From contig JAEWOH010000043.1 in assembly GCA_023460955.1 (NCBI GenBank), positions 62,001 through 126,000 of the forward strand: a stretch of 64,000 nucleotides of DNA, in the 5' to 3' direction. The notes beneath the pieces were generated by a model. That model did not search any database. It was given only the letters and a program-made list of their open reading frames with translations, and was not told the DNA's origin. A program made the translations under genes and the position numbers. Source of the DNA: Bacillota bacterium (GTDB lineage Bacteria > Bacillota > Clostridia > Acetivibrionales > DSM-1351). Every line of letters begins with the position of its first letter. Position 1 is the first letter of the stretch. Below, one piece after another: positions 18,361-28,588 of this stretch.

Positions 18361-18440
18361 GACTTTTAATTGATGGCTTTTCAATATGAAGATTAAAATA
18401 CATTAAGAACTATAAGAAATGTAGAAGTGAGGAGATACAT

Positions 18441-20120
18441 ATGAGCCTTGATATAAAATACCTTAACAAGACTGAATTTGATTCCTATGAGGATTTTTGC
18501 AATAACTTCAAATTAAATGTTCCTGACAATTTCAATTTTGCCTACGATATTATAGATGAGTATGCTGTTACCGAACCCGAAAGAACAGCCCTCGTTTGGT
18601 GTGATGACCATGAAGGTGAAAAAGTATTTACCTTCAGAGAAATGAAGTATTGGTCGGATAAGACAGCCAATTACCTTAAATCCAAGGGGATACAAAAAGG
18701 TGATAAAATAATGTTCATACTTCGCAGAAGATACGAGTTTTATTTTTTCGCCTTTGCAGCAATGAAAATCGGGGCTATATTTATACCGTCGACTAATCAG
18801 CTTATGAAGAAGGATATTGTTTACAGGAACAACGCCGCCGATATAAAAGCAATTATTGCCTATTGCGATAATGAGATAATTGAGCATGTAGAAAGTGCCG
18901 CAGCCGAGTCTCCTACAGTTAAAAGCTATATTATGGTTGGAGGCAGGAAAGACAACTGGCTTGATTACGACAATGAAATTAAGGATGCTTTACAGGTATG
19001 GGAAAGGCCTATTGGTACTAATAATACATATAACAAGGATCTGATGATTATCTATTTTACTTCGGGGACTACCAGTATGCCTAAAATGGCAATGCATGAC
19101 TTTACATATCCGCTTGGACACATAGTCACCGCCAGGTATTGGCAGAGGGTGCAGGACAAGGGCCTTCACCTGACAGTTGCCGATTCTGGCTGGGCAAAGT
19201 TTGCCTGGGGTAAGCTCTTTGGTCAATGGATTTGCGGAGCAGTTCAGTTTCTGTACGATATGGACAGGTTCGATCCCTGCAAACTTTTGGAAAAGATTGA
19301 AAAGTATCAGATAAAGACTTTCTGTGCTCCGCCCACCATTTACAGATTTATGCTGCAAAATGATATAACCAGGTATAACCTATCCTCATTGGTCCACTGT
19401 TCTACAGCCGGAGAGCCGCTTAATCCGGAAATATTTAACAGGTTTAAAAAGATTACCGGTCTTGAAATACTAAACGGCTTTGGACAGACTGAGACAACCG
19501 TTATTGTAGCAAACTATGAATGGCTGAAGGTGGATCCGGGTGCTATGGGAATGCCTAATCCGGCGTATAACATTGATGTTGTTGACGAAAATAACAATTC
19601 TTGTCCTGTGGGTGAAGAAGGAGAGCTGGTTATAAGAGGTGTGGACACTGCAAAGCCGGCGGGACTTTTCTGCGGTTATTACAAAGACCCTACAGCTACG
19701 GCAAGAGTATGGTACGACGATACCTATCATACAGGCGATGTTGTTTATAAGGATGAGCACGGCTTTCTGTGGTTTGTGGGCAGGAATGACGATGTTATAA
19801 AAGCGTCTGGCTACAGAATAAGTCCCTTCGAGGTAGAAAGCGCACTTATAGAGCATCCGGCAGTTGTGGAATGCGCCGTAACAGGAGCGCCCGATGCTGT
19901 TCGCGGAACAGTAGTTAAGGCTACTGTGATACTTGCAAAAGGCTATGAGCCAACAGAAGATTTAAAAAAAGAAATTCAAAATTATGTAAAGAATAATACT
20001 GCCCCTTATAAATATCCTAGAATTATTGAATTTGTTGATGAATTGCCAAAAACAATTAGTGGAAAAATAAAAAGGGCGCAGCTTCGACACGATGATAACA
20101 AGAAATTTGAGTCTACATAA
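18441..20120 (+). CDS. AMP-forming acyl-CoA ligase
   Basis: Adenylates a carboxylic acid and transfers it to CoA. The product is 559 residues. ATP-binding P-loop-like motif YFTSGTTSMPKM (about 199-210), NGFGQTE (about 346), YHTGDVVYKDEHGFLWFVGR with the conserved aspartate, and the C-terminal catalytic lysine in PKTISGKIKR are all present. The overall form resembles medium-chain acyl-CoA synthetases of the AcsM/benzoate-ligase branch. GAGGAG precedes the ATG. It is co-directional with the XRE-cupin gene. The substrate is not inferable. Confidence 0.9.
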   Translation: MSLDIKYLNKTEFDSYEDFCNNFKLNVPDNFNFAYDIIDEYAVTEPERTALVWCDDHEGEKVFTFREMKYWSDKTANYLKSKGIQKGDKIMFILRRRYEFYFFAFAAMKIGAIFIPSTNQLMKKDIVYRNNAADIKAIIAYCDNEIIEHVESAAAESPTVKSYIMVGGRKDNWLDYDNEIKDALQVWERPIGTNNTYNKDLMIIYFTSGTTSMPKMAMHDFTYPLGHIVTARYWQRVQDKGLHLTVADSGWAKFAWGKLFGQWICGAVQFLYDMDRFDPCKLLEKIEKYQIKTFCAPPTIYRFMLQNDITRYNLSSLVHCSTAGEPLNPEIFNRFKKITGLEILNGFGQTETTVIVANYEWLKVDPGAMGMPNPAYNIDVVDENNNSCPVGEEGELVIRGVDTAKPAGLFCGYYKDPTATARVWYDDTYHTGDVVYKDEHGFLWFVGRNDDVIKASGYRISPFEVESALIEHPAVVECAVTGAPDAVRGTVVKATVILAKGYEPTEDLKKEIQNYVKNNTAPYKYPRIIEFVDELPKTISGKIKRAQLRHDDNKKFEST

Positions 20121-20163
20121 AAATACAAGGCTCAATTTCCTGTTTTAAGGAAAGGTAGCTATC

Positions 20164-22542
20164 ATGAACAATAAAACTCTTAGAGTACTAGAATATGAAA
20201 AAATTATTGAAAGATTAAAAGGATTAACAGCGTCCGAACTCGGAAAAGAACTGGTTGAGGAACTGTCACCACAGACGGATTTTAATACGGTTGAAAAAAT
20301 GCTTGCCGAAACCAACGATGGTGTCAGCTGCATTATAAGGAGGGGAACCCCTCCGCTGGGAGGTATTAATGATATACGTTCCAGTCTCAAACGTCTTGAT
20401 TTAGGAGGAACTCTGAACCTCGGTGAATTGCTTAAGGTGGGAGGAGTTCTTAGAGCTTCAAGAAGACTAAAAGGCTATGTAAACGACAAGCTTGACGAAA
20501 ACAAAGAAAATACTGTTTATGAGCTTATTGCATGTCTTGAGTCAAATCAAAGACTTGAACAAAAAATCGAACTTAGTATTATAAGCGAAGAAGAAATAGC
20601 AGATAACGCAAGTCCTGCTTTAAACACAATTAGAAGGCAGATCAAGGATCAGCAGGCTGCAATTAAGAATAAGCTGAATGACCTTATACGCTCTACAAAA
20701 TACCAGAAATATATTCAGGAATCTGTTGTAACCTTGAGAGGAGACCGATATGTAGTACCTGTAAAGCAAGAACACAGAAACGACATTCCCGGTCTTGTTC
20801 ATGATGCCTCTTCCAGCGGAGCAACATTGTTTATTGAGCCGATGGCTGTTGTGGAGGCCAACAACTCAATAAAACAGCTTAAACTGAAGGAACAGATTGA
20901 AATAGATAGAATTTTAGCTGAACTGTCCCAGGACGTTTCACTTATATTGCCGCAGCTAAATGCCAATATGAGTATCATGGCAAGGCTTGATTTCATTTTT
21001 GCCAAAGCTAAGCTGGCTACTGATTTCAACTGTGTATGCCCAAGAGTAAACCAATCAGGGAAAATAATTATTAAGAAGGGAAGACACCCGCTTCTCGACC
21101 CTAAAACCGTTGTACCCATTGACTTCTGGATCGGTGAAAAATTCAGTTCATTAATTGTTACAGGACCTAATACGGGAGGTAAAACTGTATCTCTCAAAAC
21201 AGTTGGACTTTTCACCCTTATGACTCAAAGCGGACTTCTTATTCCTGCCAATGAAGGTACTGAAATGAGTATCTTTGAGAGGGTTTATGCAGATATTGGG
21301 GATGAACAGAGCATAGAACAAAGCCTCAGTACCTTCTCGTCACATATGAAGAATATTGTTGAAATACTTAAAAATGTGAATGATAAAACACTTGTCCTGT
21401 TTGATGAACTGGGAGCAGGAACAGATCCTACAGAGGGAGCAGCTCTTGCCATGTCAATACTGGAATCACTGCATCGTATTGGTGCAACGACTCTTGCAAC
21501 CACCCATTACGCTGAACTTAAAGTCTATGCAATATCAACACAGGGAGTTGAAAACGCCTCCTGTGAATTTGACGTGGAAACCTTAAGGCCAACCTACAAG
21601 CTATTGATTGGTGTACCTGGTAAAAGTAACGCATTTGCAATATCCAAGAGACTGGGACTTACTGATGACATAATAGAGAGATCCAAGGAATTTCTGTCAC
21701 AGGAGGACATAAGGTTTGAGGATATATTATTAAGTATAGAGAAAAACCGAAGTGAAGCCGAAAAGGAAAAAATGAGGGCTGAGAGCTACAGGCTTGAGGC
21801 TGAAAGATTAAAGAAGGGCCTTGAAGAAGAGAAGAACAGGCTAGCTGCACAAAAGGAAAGCGAGCTCCGCAAGGCAAAGGAAGAAGCCAGGCGTATCCTG
21901 GTGGATTCTAAACGCCAGGCTGAAGAACTTGTTTCTGAAATGAGAAGGCTTGCTAAGGAGCAGGAGGAAGCAGAAGTAAAAAGGCAAACTGAAGAACTCC
22001 GACAGAAACTTAATAAGTCTATCAGCAGTCTTGATGACTCACTTGTTGAATCCATAATGCCCAAAAAAGGCCTCGTAAAGCCACCTAAAAATTTAAAACC
22101 GGGTGATTCCGTCTTGATTGTAAATCTTAATCAAAAGGGAACAGTACTGTCCGCACCGGACAAAGACGGTGAATGCCAGGTGCAGGCCGGAATTATTAAA
22201 ATAAATGTTCATATTTCAAACCTTAAGCTGATAGACGAACAGAAGCAGCAGCTACAGAGAAGCGGAATGGGTAAAATAGGTGTTTCCAAGGCAAAGAGTA
22301 TGTCTGCAGAAATTGATTTACGCGGGATGCTGCTGGATGAAGCTATTGAAGTAGTGGACAAATATCTGGATGATGCAGCAATAGCCGGTCTTGGAGAGGT
22401 CACTCTTATCCATGGAAAAGGAACAGGTGCATTACGCGCCGGTCTTCAGCAGCACTTAAAACACAATCCACATATAAAAAGCTTCAGATTGGGCAAACTT
22501 GGAGAAGGAGAAAGCGGAGTAACTGTTGTTGAGATAAAATAG
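20164..22542 (+). CDS. mutS2: MutS2 endonuclease / ribosome-rescue ATPase
   Basis: A 792-residue MutS2. It has a Walker A TGPNTGGKT (about 333-341), Walker B TLVLFDELGAGTDP (about 410), a coiled coil rich in E, K and R (about 525-630), a KOW-like segment and a C-terminal Smr nuclease domain (about 713-792) with DLRG and HGKGTG. It lacks the MutS mismatch-recognition domain I. Known roles of the family are suppression of recombination and collided-ribosome rescue. AAAGG precedes the ATG. Confidence 0.96.
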   Translation: MNNKTLRVLEYEKIIERLKGLTASELGKELVEELSPQTDFNTVEKMLAETNDGVSCIIRRGTPPLGGINDIRSSLKRLDLGGTLNLGELLKVGGVLRASRRLKGYVNDKLDENKENTVYELIACLESNQRLEQKIELSIISEEEIADNASPALNTIRRQIKDQQAAIKNKLNDLIRSTKYQKYIQESVVTLRGDRYVVPVKQEHRNDIPGLVHDASSSGATLFIEPMAVVEANNSIKQLKLKEQIEIDRILAELSQDVSLILPQLNANMSIMARLDFIFAKAKLATDFNCVCPRVNQSGKIIIKKGRHPLLDPKTVVPIDFWIGEKFSSLIVTGPNTGGKTVSLKTVGLFTLMTQSGLLIPANEGTEMSIFERVYADIGDEQSIEQSLSTFSSHMKNIVEILKNVNDKTLVLFDELGAGTDPTEGAALAMSILESLHRIGATTLATTHYAELKVYAISTQGVENASCEFDVETLRPTYKLLIGVPGKSNAFAISKRLGLTDDIIERSKEFLSQEDIRFEDILLSIEKNRSEAEKEKMRAESYRLEAERLKKGLEEEKNRLAAQKESELRKAKEEARRILVDSKRQAEELVSEMRRLAKEQEEAEVKRQTEELRQKLNKSISSLDDSLVESIMPKKGLVKPPKNLKPGDSVLIVNLNQKGTVLSAPDKDGECQVQAGIIKINVHISNLKLIDEQKQQLQRSGMGKIGVSKAKSMSAEIDLRGMLLDEAIEVVDKYLDDAAIAGLGEVTLIHGKGTGALRAGLQQHLKHNPHIKSFRLGKLGEGESGVTVVEIK

Positions 22543-22604
22543 CGAATATCCGATTTGTCATATAAAGTACCATTACTGATACTAAATTCCGTAAATATGT
22601 ACGG

Positions 22605-22633
22605 TTGACATTTTCAGTACATTAAATTAGAAT
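22605..22633 (+). promoter_or_regulatory. Sigma-A promoter for typA
   Basis: TTGACA (22605-22610), a 17-bp spacer and TAGAAT (22628-22633), about 130 bp before the typA start. Confidence 0.65.
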
Positions 22634-22764
22634 TAGTAGTGGTTTTTTTTGGACCGAAATTATACTGAATAGAATGAAAAAATGTAAATGAGCTTTATTA
22701 TTGATTCGTCTATTTTGGATATTTTTATATAAACTTAAATTGAAGCTTGTGAAGGAGAATTTTT

Positions 22765-24582
22765 GTGGATATCAGACAGGATATAAGGAATATTGCAATT
22801 ATAGCGCACGTTGACCATGGCAAGACTACACTTGTTGATGCCATGCTTAGGCAGAGCGGTATATTCAGAGAAAATGAGGCTGTAGCCGAAAGAGTTATGG
22901 ACTCGAATGATCTGGAAAAGGAAAGAGGAATCACCATCCTTGCAAAAAACACTGCTGTAAACTATAACGGTATCAAGATAAATATTGTTGATACTCCGGG
23001 TCATGCCGATTTCGGAGGAGAGGTTGAACGTGTTCTTAAGATGGTTGACGGTGTGCTTCTTCTGGTTGATGCTTTTGAAGGTTCAATGCCTCAGACACGT
23101 TTTGTACTAAAAAAGGCACTGTCATTGAACTTAAAGCCTATAGTAGTTGTCAATAAAATTGACAGACCTGAAGCCAGACCGGATGAAGTTGTAGATGAAA
23201 TAATAGAATTATTTATTGAGCTGGGTGCAGACGATGACCAGCTTGAATTCCCTGTTGTTTATGCTTCCTCAAGAGAAGGCTTTGCTGTATGTGATCTTGG
23301 CGGAGAAAGAGTGGATTTGAAACCGCTGTTCGATATGATAGTTGAAAAGGTCCCAGCTCCAAAGGGTGATCTTTCAGGAACACTTCAGCTGTTGGTTTCA
23401 AATATTGACTATGATGAATATGTCGGAAGAATTGCCATAGGCAGAGTTGAAAGAGGTTCTGTAAAGCTTGGTCAGCAGGCAATTATTTGCAAAAAAGAAG
23501 GACATGTGCTTAATGCAAAGATAACCAAACTATACTGTTATGAGGGTTTGAAACGTATAGATACAAATGAAGCAAAAGTTGGTGATATTGTAGCTGTTTC
23601 AGGCGTAGGTGACGTAACAATTGGTGATACAATATGTGAAGTGGGTGCACCGGATCCGCTGCCATTTGTTGCTATTGATGAACCTACTTTGTCTATGACC
23701 TTTATTGTAAACAACAGTCCTTTTGCAGGAAGAGAAGGAACCTTCGTTACTTCAAGACACTTAAGAGACAGACTTTTTAAAGAGCTTGAAACAAATGTAA
23801 GCTTAAGAGTTGAAGAAACTGATTCTGCTGATTCCTTTAATGTTTCAGGCAGAGGAGAACTTCACCTTTCAATATTGATTGAGACCATGAGAAGACAGGG
23901 TTATGAATTCCAGGTATCAAAGCCTCAGGTTATATATAAGGAAATAGACGGAGTATTAATGGAACCAATAGAGTACCTCATGATAGACGTACCAGAAGAA
24001 TACATGGGCGTGGTTATGGAAAAACTCGGTACCAGAAAGTCCGAAATGGTTAACATGACTTCAGCAAACCAGGGTTACATGAGACTTGAATTTAAAATAC
24101 CTGCAAGAGGCTTGATCGGATACAGATCAGAACTCTTAACCGATACAAAGGGTAATGGAATAATGAATCACGTATTCCATAGCTATGAGCCTTTTAAAGG
24201 TGATATTGCAACAAGACAGAGAGGTTCACTGGTTGCTTGGGAAGATGGAGAAGCAGTTACCTACGGCTTGTATAATGCACAAGAAAGAGGAACTCTCTTT
24301 ATTACACCTGGAACAAAGGTTTATGAAGGAATGATAGTTGGAGAAAATGCCAGATATGATGACCTTGTTGTTAACGTTTGTAAAAAGAAGCACGTAACAA
24401 ATATGAGAGCATCAGGTTCGGATGAAGCTCTTCGTCTGACTCCTCCGACAAATCTCAGCCTTGAACAGGCAATAGAATTTATTGCTGATGATGAACTTGT
24501 TGAAATGACACCGAAAAACATCCGACTTAGGAAAAAGATTCTCGACACTGAAATGAGAGCAAAGGACAGAAGTAAAAAATAA
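22765..24582 (+). CDS. typA: Ribosome-associated GTPase TypA/BipA
   Basis: Translation-factor GTPase of 605 residues, normal for BipA. G1 AHVDHGKTTL (14-23), G2 RGITI, G3 DTPGH and G4 NKID are intact. EF-G-like domain III, domain V and the BipA-specific C-terminal domain follow. The start is GTG at 22765 after GGAG. It is monocistronic, with a promoter at 22605 and a terminator at 24671. Confidence 0.97.
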   Translation: MDIRQDIRNIAIIAHVDHGKTTLVDAMLRQSGIFRENEAVAERVMDSNDLEKERGITILAKNTAVNYNGIKINIVDTPGHADFGGEVERVLKMVDGVLLLVDAFEGSMPQTRFVLKKALSLNLKPIVVVNKIDRPEARPDEVVDEIIELFIELGADDDQLEFPVVYASSREGFAVCDLGGERVDLKPLFDMIVEKVPAPKGDLSGTLQLLVSNIDYDEYVGRIAIGRVERGSVKLGQQAIICKKEGHVLNAKITKLYCYEGLKRIDTNEAKVGDIVAVSGVGDVTIGDTICEVGAPDPLPFVAIDEPTLSMTFIVNNSPFAGREGTFVTSRHLRDRLFKELETNVSLRVEETDSADSFNVSGRGELHLSILIETMRRQGYEFQVSKPQVIYKEIDGVLMEPIEYLMIDVPEEYMGVVMEKLGTRKSEMVNMTSANQGYMRLEFKIPARGLIGYRSELLTDTKGNGIMNHVFHSYEPFKGDIATRQRGSLVAWEDGEAVTYGLYNAQERGTLFITPGTKVYEGMIVGENARYDDLVVNVCKKKHVTNMRASGSDEALRLTPPTNLSLEQAIEFIADDELVEMTPKNIRLRKKILDTEMRAKDRSKK

Positions 24583-24670
24583 TCAATAAATAATTAATAT
24601 ATGTTGGCTAATTATTAGCAAATAGAATTAACCGAAGCAATAAATCAAAAAGCTTTATAACTTTTATTAA

Positions 24671-24710
24671 ATTACCGATGTGGCTTAAAGGCTATACATC
24701 GGTAATTTTG
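24671..24710 (+). terminator. Terminator after typA
   Basis: ATTACCGATGT (24671-24681) pairs perfectly with ACATCGGTAAT (24696-24706), followed by TTTTG. Confidence 0.7.
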
Positions 24711-24863
24711 TATATGGATCAGACATAGCTCTAAACGGTAAGTATAATTTCCGTAGTGCCACTAATTCTGGACAAATACTGAAAAAAATATTATAGTATT
24801 TAGTATAGTTGTATCTAGGATTGGTACTTTATTGTTTTTGATCTAAAGAATGGAGTCAGGTTA

Positions 24864-26144
24864 ATGAGTAGAAAATTGAAAGTTGCAACATTAGGAATTT
24901 TATCAATAATAATTGGTATATTTTTATCTGTGCCAATTATTATGAACTATGTAAGAACTATTCTAAAAGGCTTTGAAGCTCACTATGGTGCCCTTAATGC
25001 TTTTCTGACGATTCTCGGGGTATTACTAGTGTTCTTTGGAATATTTGTTATTTGCGCAGGGCTTAAGAAATTTGCATTTATATTAACGAGTTTAGCTATA
25101 TTCTTGTTTATATTTTCTGTAGGAGCAGTTTATTCTTATAGGAGCACTGTCGAGTCATCAAAAGAAAACGTTGTTAAGGAAGCGATAAAAATACCGTCTG
25201 ACTCGGACGGAGCTATGCTTGTTGATATACCAATGGGTTCAGATACCAATGCCATCGCTGATATTCTTGGAAAAGAAGGTGTTATTAACAAACCTCAGGT
25301 ATTCAAGCTGGTATCCAAATTAAATGGATATGACGGCCGGTATCAGGCAGGAACACATGTCTTAAAAAAGGGTCTGGATCTGGACACAATAATGAATATC
25401 CTTATCGGAAAACCTGAAAGTGTGAAGATTACAATTCCTGAAGGTCTTACCTATAAGCAGATAGTTAAAACCTTTGTAAAAAAGGGGCTGGCAATAGAAG
25501 ATAAATTTGATTTTTCGATGAAATACGAAAAATATGATTTTGATTTTGTTAAACAGATTAAAAATGTGAATAACCGTGAATTTATGCTTGAGGGTTACTT
25601 GTTCCCTGATACATACGAGTTTGCCATGAATGCCAGTGAAAAAACCATAATAACTGTAATGCTTCAGAATTTTGATAACAAATTGACCAAGGAGCATTAT
25701 AAAAGGGCAAAAGAACTTGGAATGTCGATGGATGAAATCATAACCCTGGCTTCAATTATTGAGAGAGAAGCAAATACAAGTAATGACAGAAGACTTGTAT
25801 CAGCGGTTTTCCACAGACGTCTTAAAGACAATGATGCAAATATTCGTAAATTACAGTCGTGTGCCACAATACAGTATGTTTTCCTCAACACAGAAGGAAA
25901 GGTACATGAAAAGCTTACTTATGAGGATACTACGATTGATAGTCCATACAATACCTATATTCATCCTGGGCTTCCACCAGGACCAATTTGTTCTCCAGGT
26001 ATGGATTCCATCAATGCTGCATTGTATCCTGATGAAGATACTGATTACATGTTCTTTATTGCAAAAGGTGACGGAACTACCAAGTTTACTAAAACCTACG
26101 CCGAGCATTTAAAGGCAATGAAAGAGTATGGTCTCGCAAAGTAA
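24864..26144 (+). CDS. mltG: Endolytic murein transglycosylase, MltG/YceG family
   Basis: Cleaves nascent glycan strands. The 426-residue protein has the YceG catalytic segment LASIIEREANTSNDRRLVSAVFHRRL (about 293-318, catalytic glutamate in IIEREA) and NTYIHPGLPPGPICSPG near 370, with a LysM-like fold between. The N-terminus shows three hydrophobic helices (about 8-31, 46-66, 69-92) where the family usually has one. It begins the gene order mltG-trmR-U32 peptidase known from Bacillus subtilis (yrrL-yrrM-yrrN/O). A terminator-like hairpin (26195-26214) follows. Confidence 0.93.
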   Translation: MSRKLKVATLGILSIIIGIFLSVPIIMNYVRTILKGFEAHYGALNAFLTILGVLLVFFGIFVICAGLKKFAFILTSLAIFLFIFSVGAVYSYRSTVESSKENVVKEAIKIPSDSDGAMLVDIPMGSDTNAIADILGKEGVINKPQVFKLVSKLNGYDGRYQAGTHVLKKGLDLDTIMNILIGKPESVKITIPEGLTYKQIVKTFVKKGLAIEDKFDFSMKYEKYDFDFVKQIKNVNNREFMLEGYLFPDTYEFAMNASEKTIITVMLQNFDNKLTKEHYKRAKELGMSMDEIITLASIIEREANTSNDRRLVSAVFHRRLKDNDANIRKLQSCATIQYVFLNTEGKVHEKLTYEDTTIDSPYNTYIHPGLPPGPICSPGMDSINAALYPDEDTDYMFFIAKGDGTTKFTKTYAEHLKAMKEYGLAK

Positions 26145-26194
26145 ATCAGAACAACGGTGGCTCTGCCACTTATACTATCCAGACAAGGATAACT

Positions 26195-26220
26195 GGGGTG
26201 GCGTAAGCTGCCCCTGTTTT
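26195..26220 (+). terminator. Probable terminator after mltG
   Basis: GGGGTGGC pairs with GCTGCCCC (two G-U pairs) around a GTAA tetraloop, then TGTTTT. Confidence 0.6.
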
Positions 26221-26331
26221 ATTGAAAGTAGGTTAACAAAAGATTTTAGTATCTGGTACATTTAATGGAGTATTGATATATTACTACAGGGCCGACAAAT
26301 TAAGTGTAATACCAATAAATGAGGGATTGAT

Positions 26332-26970
26332 ATGATAAACTATGACTATATAAATGAGTACATCAGAGCGACAATAAAGCCTAATAAAGGGCTGCTGTCA
26401 CAGCTTGAGGATTATGCTGCTGAGAACCATGTTCCTATAATTCAGCCCGAGGTGGCTGCAATGATGAAGGTGCTCGGAAAAATTCAAAAGCCTGCAAGAA
26501 TACTTGAGGTGGGCACAGCGATAGGCTATTCCTCTATTCTATTTACAGACTTTCTTAAAGAAAACGGTAAAATTGATACCATTGAGAGAAATGAGCAGAT
26601 GATAGAGCTTGCCAGAAAGAACATAAAATCCGCAGGGTTGCAGGATACTATAAATGTCATTGCAGGAGACGCCATAGAGGTTCTGAACTGTTTGGATAAA
26701 CAGTATGACATGATATTCCTCGATGCTGCAAAAGGCCAGTATAACGAATTTTTAGAGCAAAGCAAAAGGATGCTAGTTGCAGGTGGACTGCTGGTATCGG
26801 ATAATGTCTTGTATAAGGGGATGATTGCCACAGACGAACTGGTCGTCAGACGCAAAAAGACAATTGTGACACGTATGAGAAGCTTTCTGAAAAATCTGTG
26901 CTTGGACGAAGATTTTGAAACAAGCATAATTCCTATTGGGGATGGAGTTGCACTGAGCTACAAGAAGTAA
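26332..26970 (+). CDS. trmR: tRNA 5-hydroxyuridine methyltransferase, TrmR (YrrM) type
   Basis: Class I SAM-dependent O-methyltransferase of 212 residues in the COMT-like family. It has SAM motif I ILEVGTAIGYSSI (about 62-74) and the metal-site segment DMIFLDAAKGQYNEF (about 123-137) with a downstream DN (SDNVLYKG). The position between mltG and a U32 peptidase matches B. subtilis trmR, which methylates ho5U34 made by the U32 proteins. The identity rests mainly on that context. Confidence 0.85.
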   Translation: MINYDYINEYIRATIKPNKGLLSQLEDYAAENHVPIIQPEVAAMMKVLGKIQKPARILEVGTAIGYSSILFTDFLKENGKIDTIERNEQMIELARKNIKSAGLQDTINVIAGDAIEVLNCLDKQYDMIFLDAAKGQYNEFLEQSKRMLVAGGLLVSDNVLYKGMIATDELVVRRKKTIVTRMRSFLKNLCLDEDFETSIIPIGDGVALSYKK

Positions 26971-27097
26971 GCAAGAGTAAGTCATTAATAATTAATATGT
27001 AATTAATTAGCTACTAAATTATAAATAATTAATTAATCATTTTTGTATGGGTTTACTTTTCAGATTAAAATACATTTGACGTATATATGGAGGAAAC

Positions 27098-28318
27098 ATG
27101 AAAAAGGTTGAGCTATTAGCTCCGGCAGGTAATTTGGAAAAACTAAAAATGGCAATATTATTTGGAGCCGATGCCGTTTACATCGGTGGTCAGAGATTCG
27201 GACTAAGGGCCTCTGCCGATAATTTTTCTCTTGAGGACATTAAGGAGGGTCTTAGCTTTGCACATGATAGAGGCTGCAAGGTTTATGTTACTGTCAACAT
27301 TATTCCACACAATGACGATCTGGTCGGACTGCCGGAATATATTGAGGAACTGGACCAACTTGGTGTGGATGCAGTCATAGTTTCTGATCCCGGTATCTTT
27401 ACAATTGTTCGTAAAGCTGCGCCCAACATGGAAATACACATCAGCACGCAAGCAAATAATACAAACTATATGAGTGCAAAGTTCTGGCATGAGCTGGGCG
27501 CAAAAAGGATAGTCGTAGCAAGAGAGCTGTCCTTTGAGGAAATTCGTGAAATGGCTTCCATGACCCCAAAAGAACTTGATATCGAAGCTTTTATTCATGG
27601 AGCCATGTGCATTTCCTACTCGGGGCGCTGCCTTCTCAGCAGCTATATGACCGGCAGGGATGCAAACAAAGGCGCCTGTTCACACCCCTGCAGGTGGAAA
27701 TATTCACTGGTTGAAGAGAAGAGGCCGGGTGAATATTATCCTGTATATGAAGACGAAAAGGGCACTTATATCTTTAACTCCAAGGATTTATGCATGATAC
27801 AATACATTCCGCAGCTAATAGAATCGGGTATTTTCAGTTTTAAAATAGAAGGAAGGATGAAAAGCTCCTTTTACGTTGCTACTGTGGTTAGTGCATACAG
27901 GAAAGCTATTGATGCTTATATTTCCGATCCTGAAAATTACAAGTTCAATCCTGAATGGCTTGAGGAATTATCAAAGGCCAGCCATAGAGAATATACAACT
28001 GGTTTTTATTTCAACAAAACCACATCGGAAGATCAGATCTATCATACCAGCTCTTATGTCAGAGATTATGATTTTGTGGGAATGGTGCTGGAATACGATA
28101 AGGGAACAGGAATAGCAAAAATCGAGCAAAGAAACAGAATGATAGTCGGAGATGAGATCGAAGTTGTGGTGCCCAAAAAGGATTATTTTGTGCAGACCAT
28201 CAAGGAAATGAGAAATGAAGAAGGTGAGAGCATTAGAACCGCCCCTCACGCTCAAATGCTAGTATATATGCCAATGGATCAGGAGGTTGCGCCATATACG
28301 ATTTTAAGGAGAAAGTAA
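27098..28318 (+). CDS. U32 peptidase family, tRNA U34 hydroxylation protein
   Basis: A 406-residue U32-family protein with the signature EAFIHGAMCISYSGRCLLSS (about 166-185), then GRDANKGACSHPCRW supplying the conserved cysteines that in TrhP/RlhA relatives bind an iron-sulfur cluster. The N-terminal TIM-barrel part begins VELLAPAGNLEKLKMAILFGAD. With trmR upstream the likely job is prephenate-dependent hydroxylation of tRNA U34 (TrhP). Its last 17 coding bases, stop codon and following bases are duplicated at 40400-40425, beyond the CRISPR array. Confidence 0.9.
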   Translation: MKKVELLAPAGNLEKLKMAILFGADAVYIGGQRFGLRASADNFSLEDIKEGLSFAHDRGCKVYVTVNIIPHNDDLVGLPEYIEELDQLGVDAVIVSDPGIFTIVRKAAPNMEIHISTQANNTNYMSAKFWHELGAKRIVVARELSFEEIREMASMTPKELDIEAFIHGAMCISYSGRCLLSSYMTGRDANKGACSHPCRWKYSLVEEKRPGEYYPVYEDEKGTYIFNSKDLCMIQYIPQLIESGIFSFKIEGRMKSSFYVATVVSAYRKAIDAYISDPENYKFNPEWLEELSKASHREYTTGFYFNKTTSEDQIYHTSSYVRDYDFVGMVLEYDKGTGIAKIEQRNRMIVGDEIEVVVPKKDYFVQTIKEMRNEEGESIRTAPHAQMLVYMPMDQEVAPYTILRRK

Positions 28319-28325
28319 ACAGTTA
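28300..28325 (+). repeat. Left 26-bp direct repeat flanking the CRISPR-Cas module
   Basis: GATTTTAAGGAGAAAGTAAA plus six more bases, identical to 40400-40425. Here it is the natural 3' end of the U32 gene, including its TAA. The pair encloses all cas genes and the array. Confidence 0.85.
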
Positions 28326-28356
28326 TTTACTAAGTAATTAAGTAATCTCATTATTT

Positions 28357-28379
28357 GTACTCCCGTACAAACTTCAATT
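28357..28379 (+). repeat. Solo end of the 233-bp structured element
   Basis: Twenty of 23 bases match the outer inverted repeat of copy 2 read from its right end (GTTCTACCGTACAAACTTCG followed by ATT). The rest of the element is absent, so this looks like a relic, 32 bp inside the left end of the CRISPR-Cas module. Confidence 0.45.
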
Positions 28380-28540
28380 CGTTGATTGTACCAGAGCGCT
28401 TACTTGAAAACAGGATGGATCATAATATGTATTTAAGCTATTAAATAAATAATTGCGTAATTCAAGTAATAAAACACAAGTTATAACTCAATGGTATATA
28501 ATATTGACTTTATAACCAATAATAAAATTTCAGTAAGTAT

Positions 28541-28588
28541 AAAAAATAGGAATGCAGCTACTTTGAGATAGCTGCATTCCTATTTTTT
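28541..28588 (-). terminator. Bidirectional terminator
   Basis: A 20-bp near-perfect stem: 28541-28560 (AAAAAATAGGAATGCAGCTA) with 28569-28588, loop of 8. T-runs occur on both strands, so it can end the crRNA-like transcript on the minus strand and any read-through from the U32 gene on the plus strand. Confidence 0.85.
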
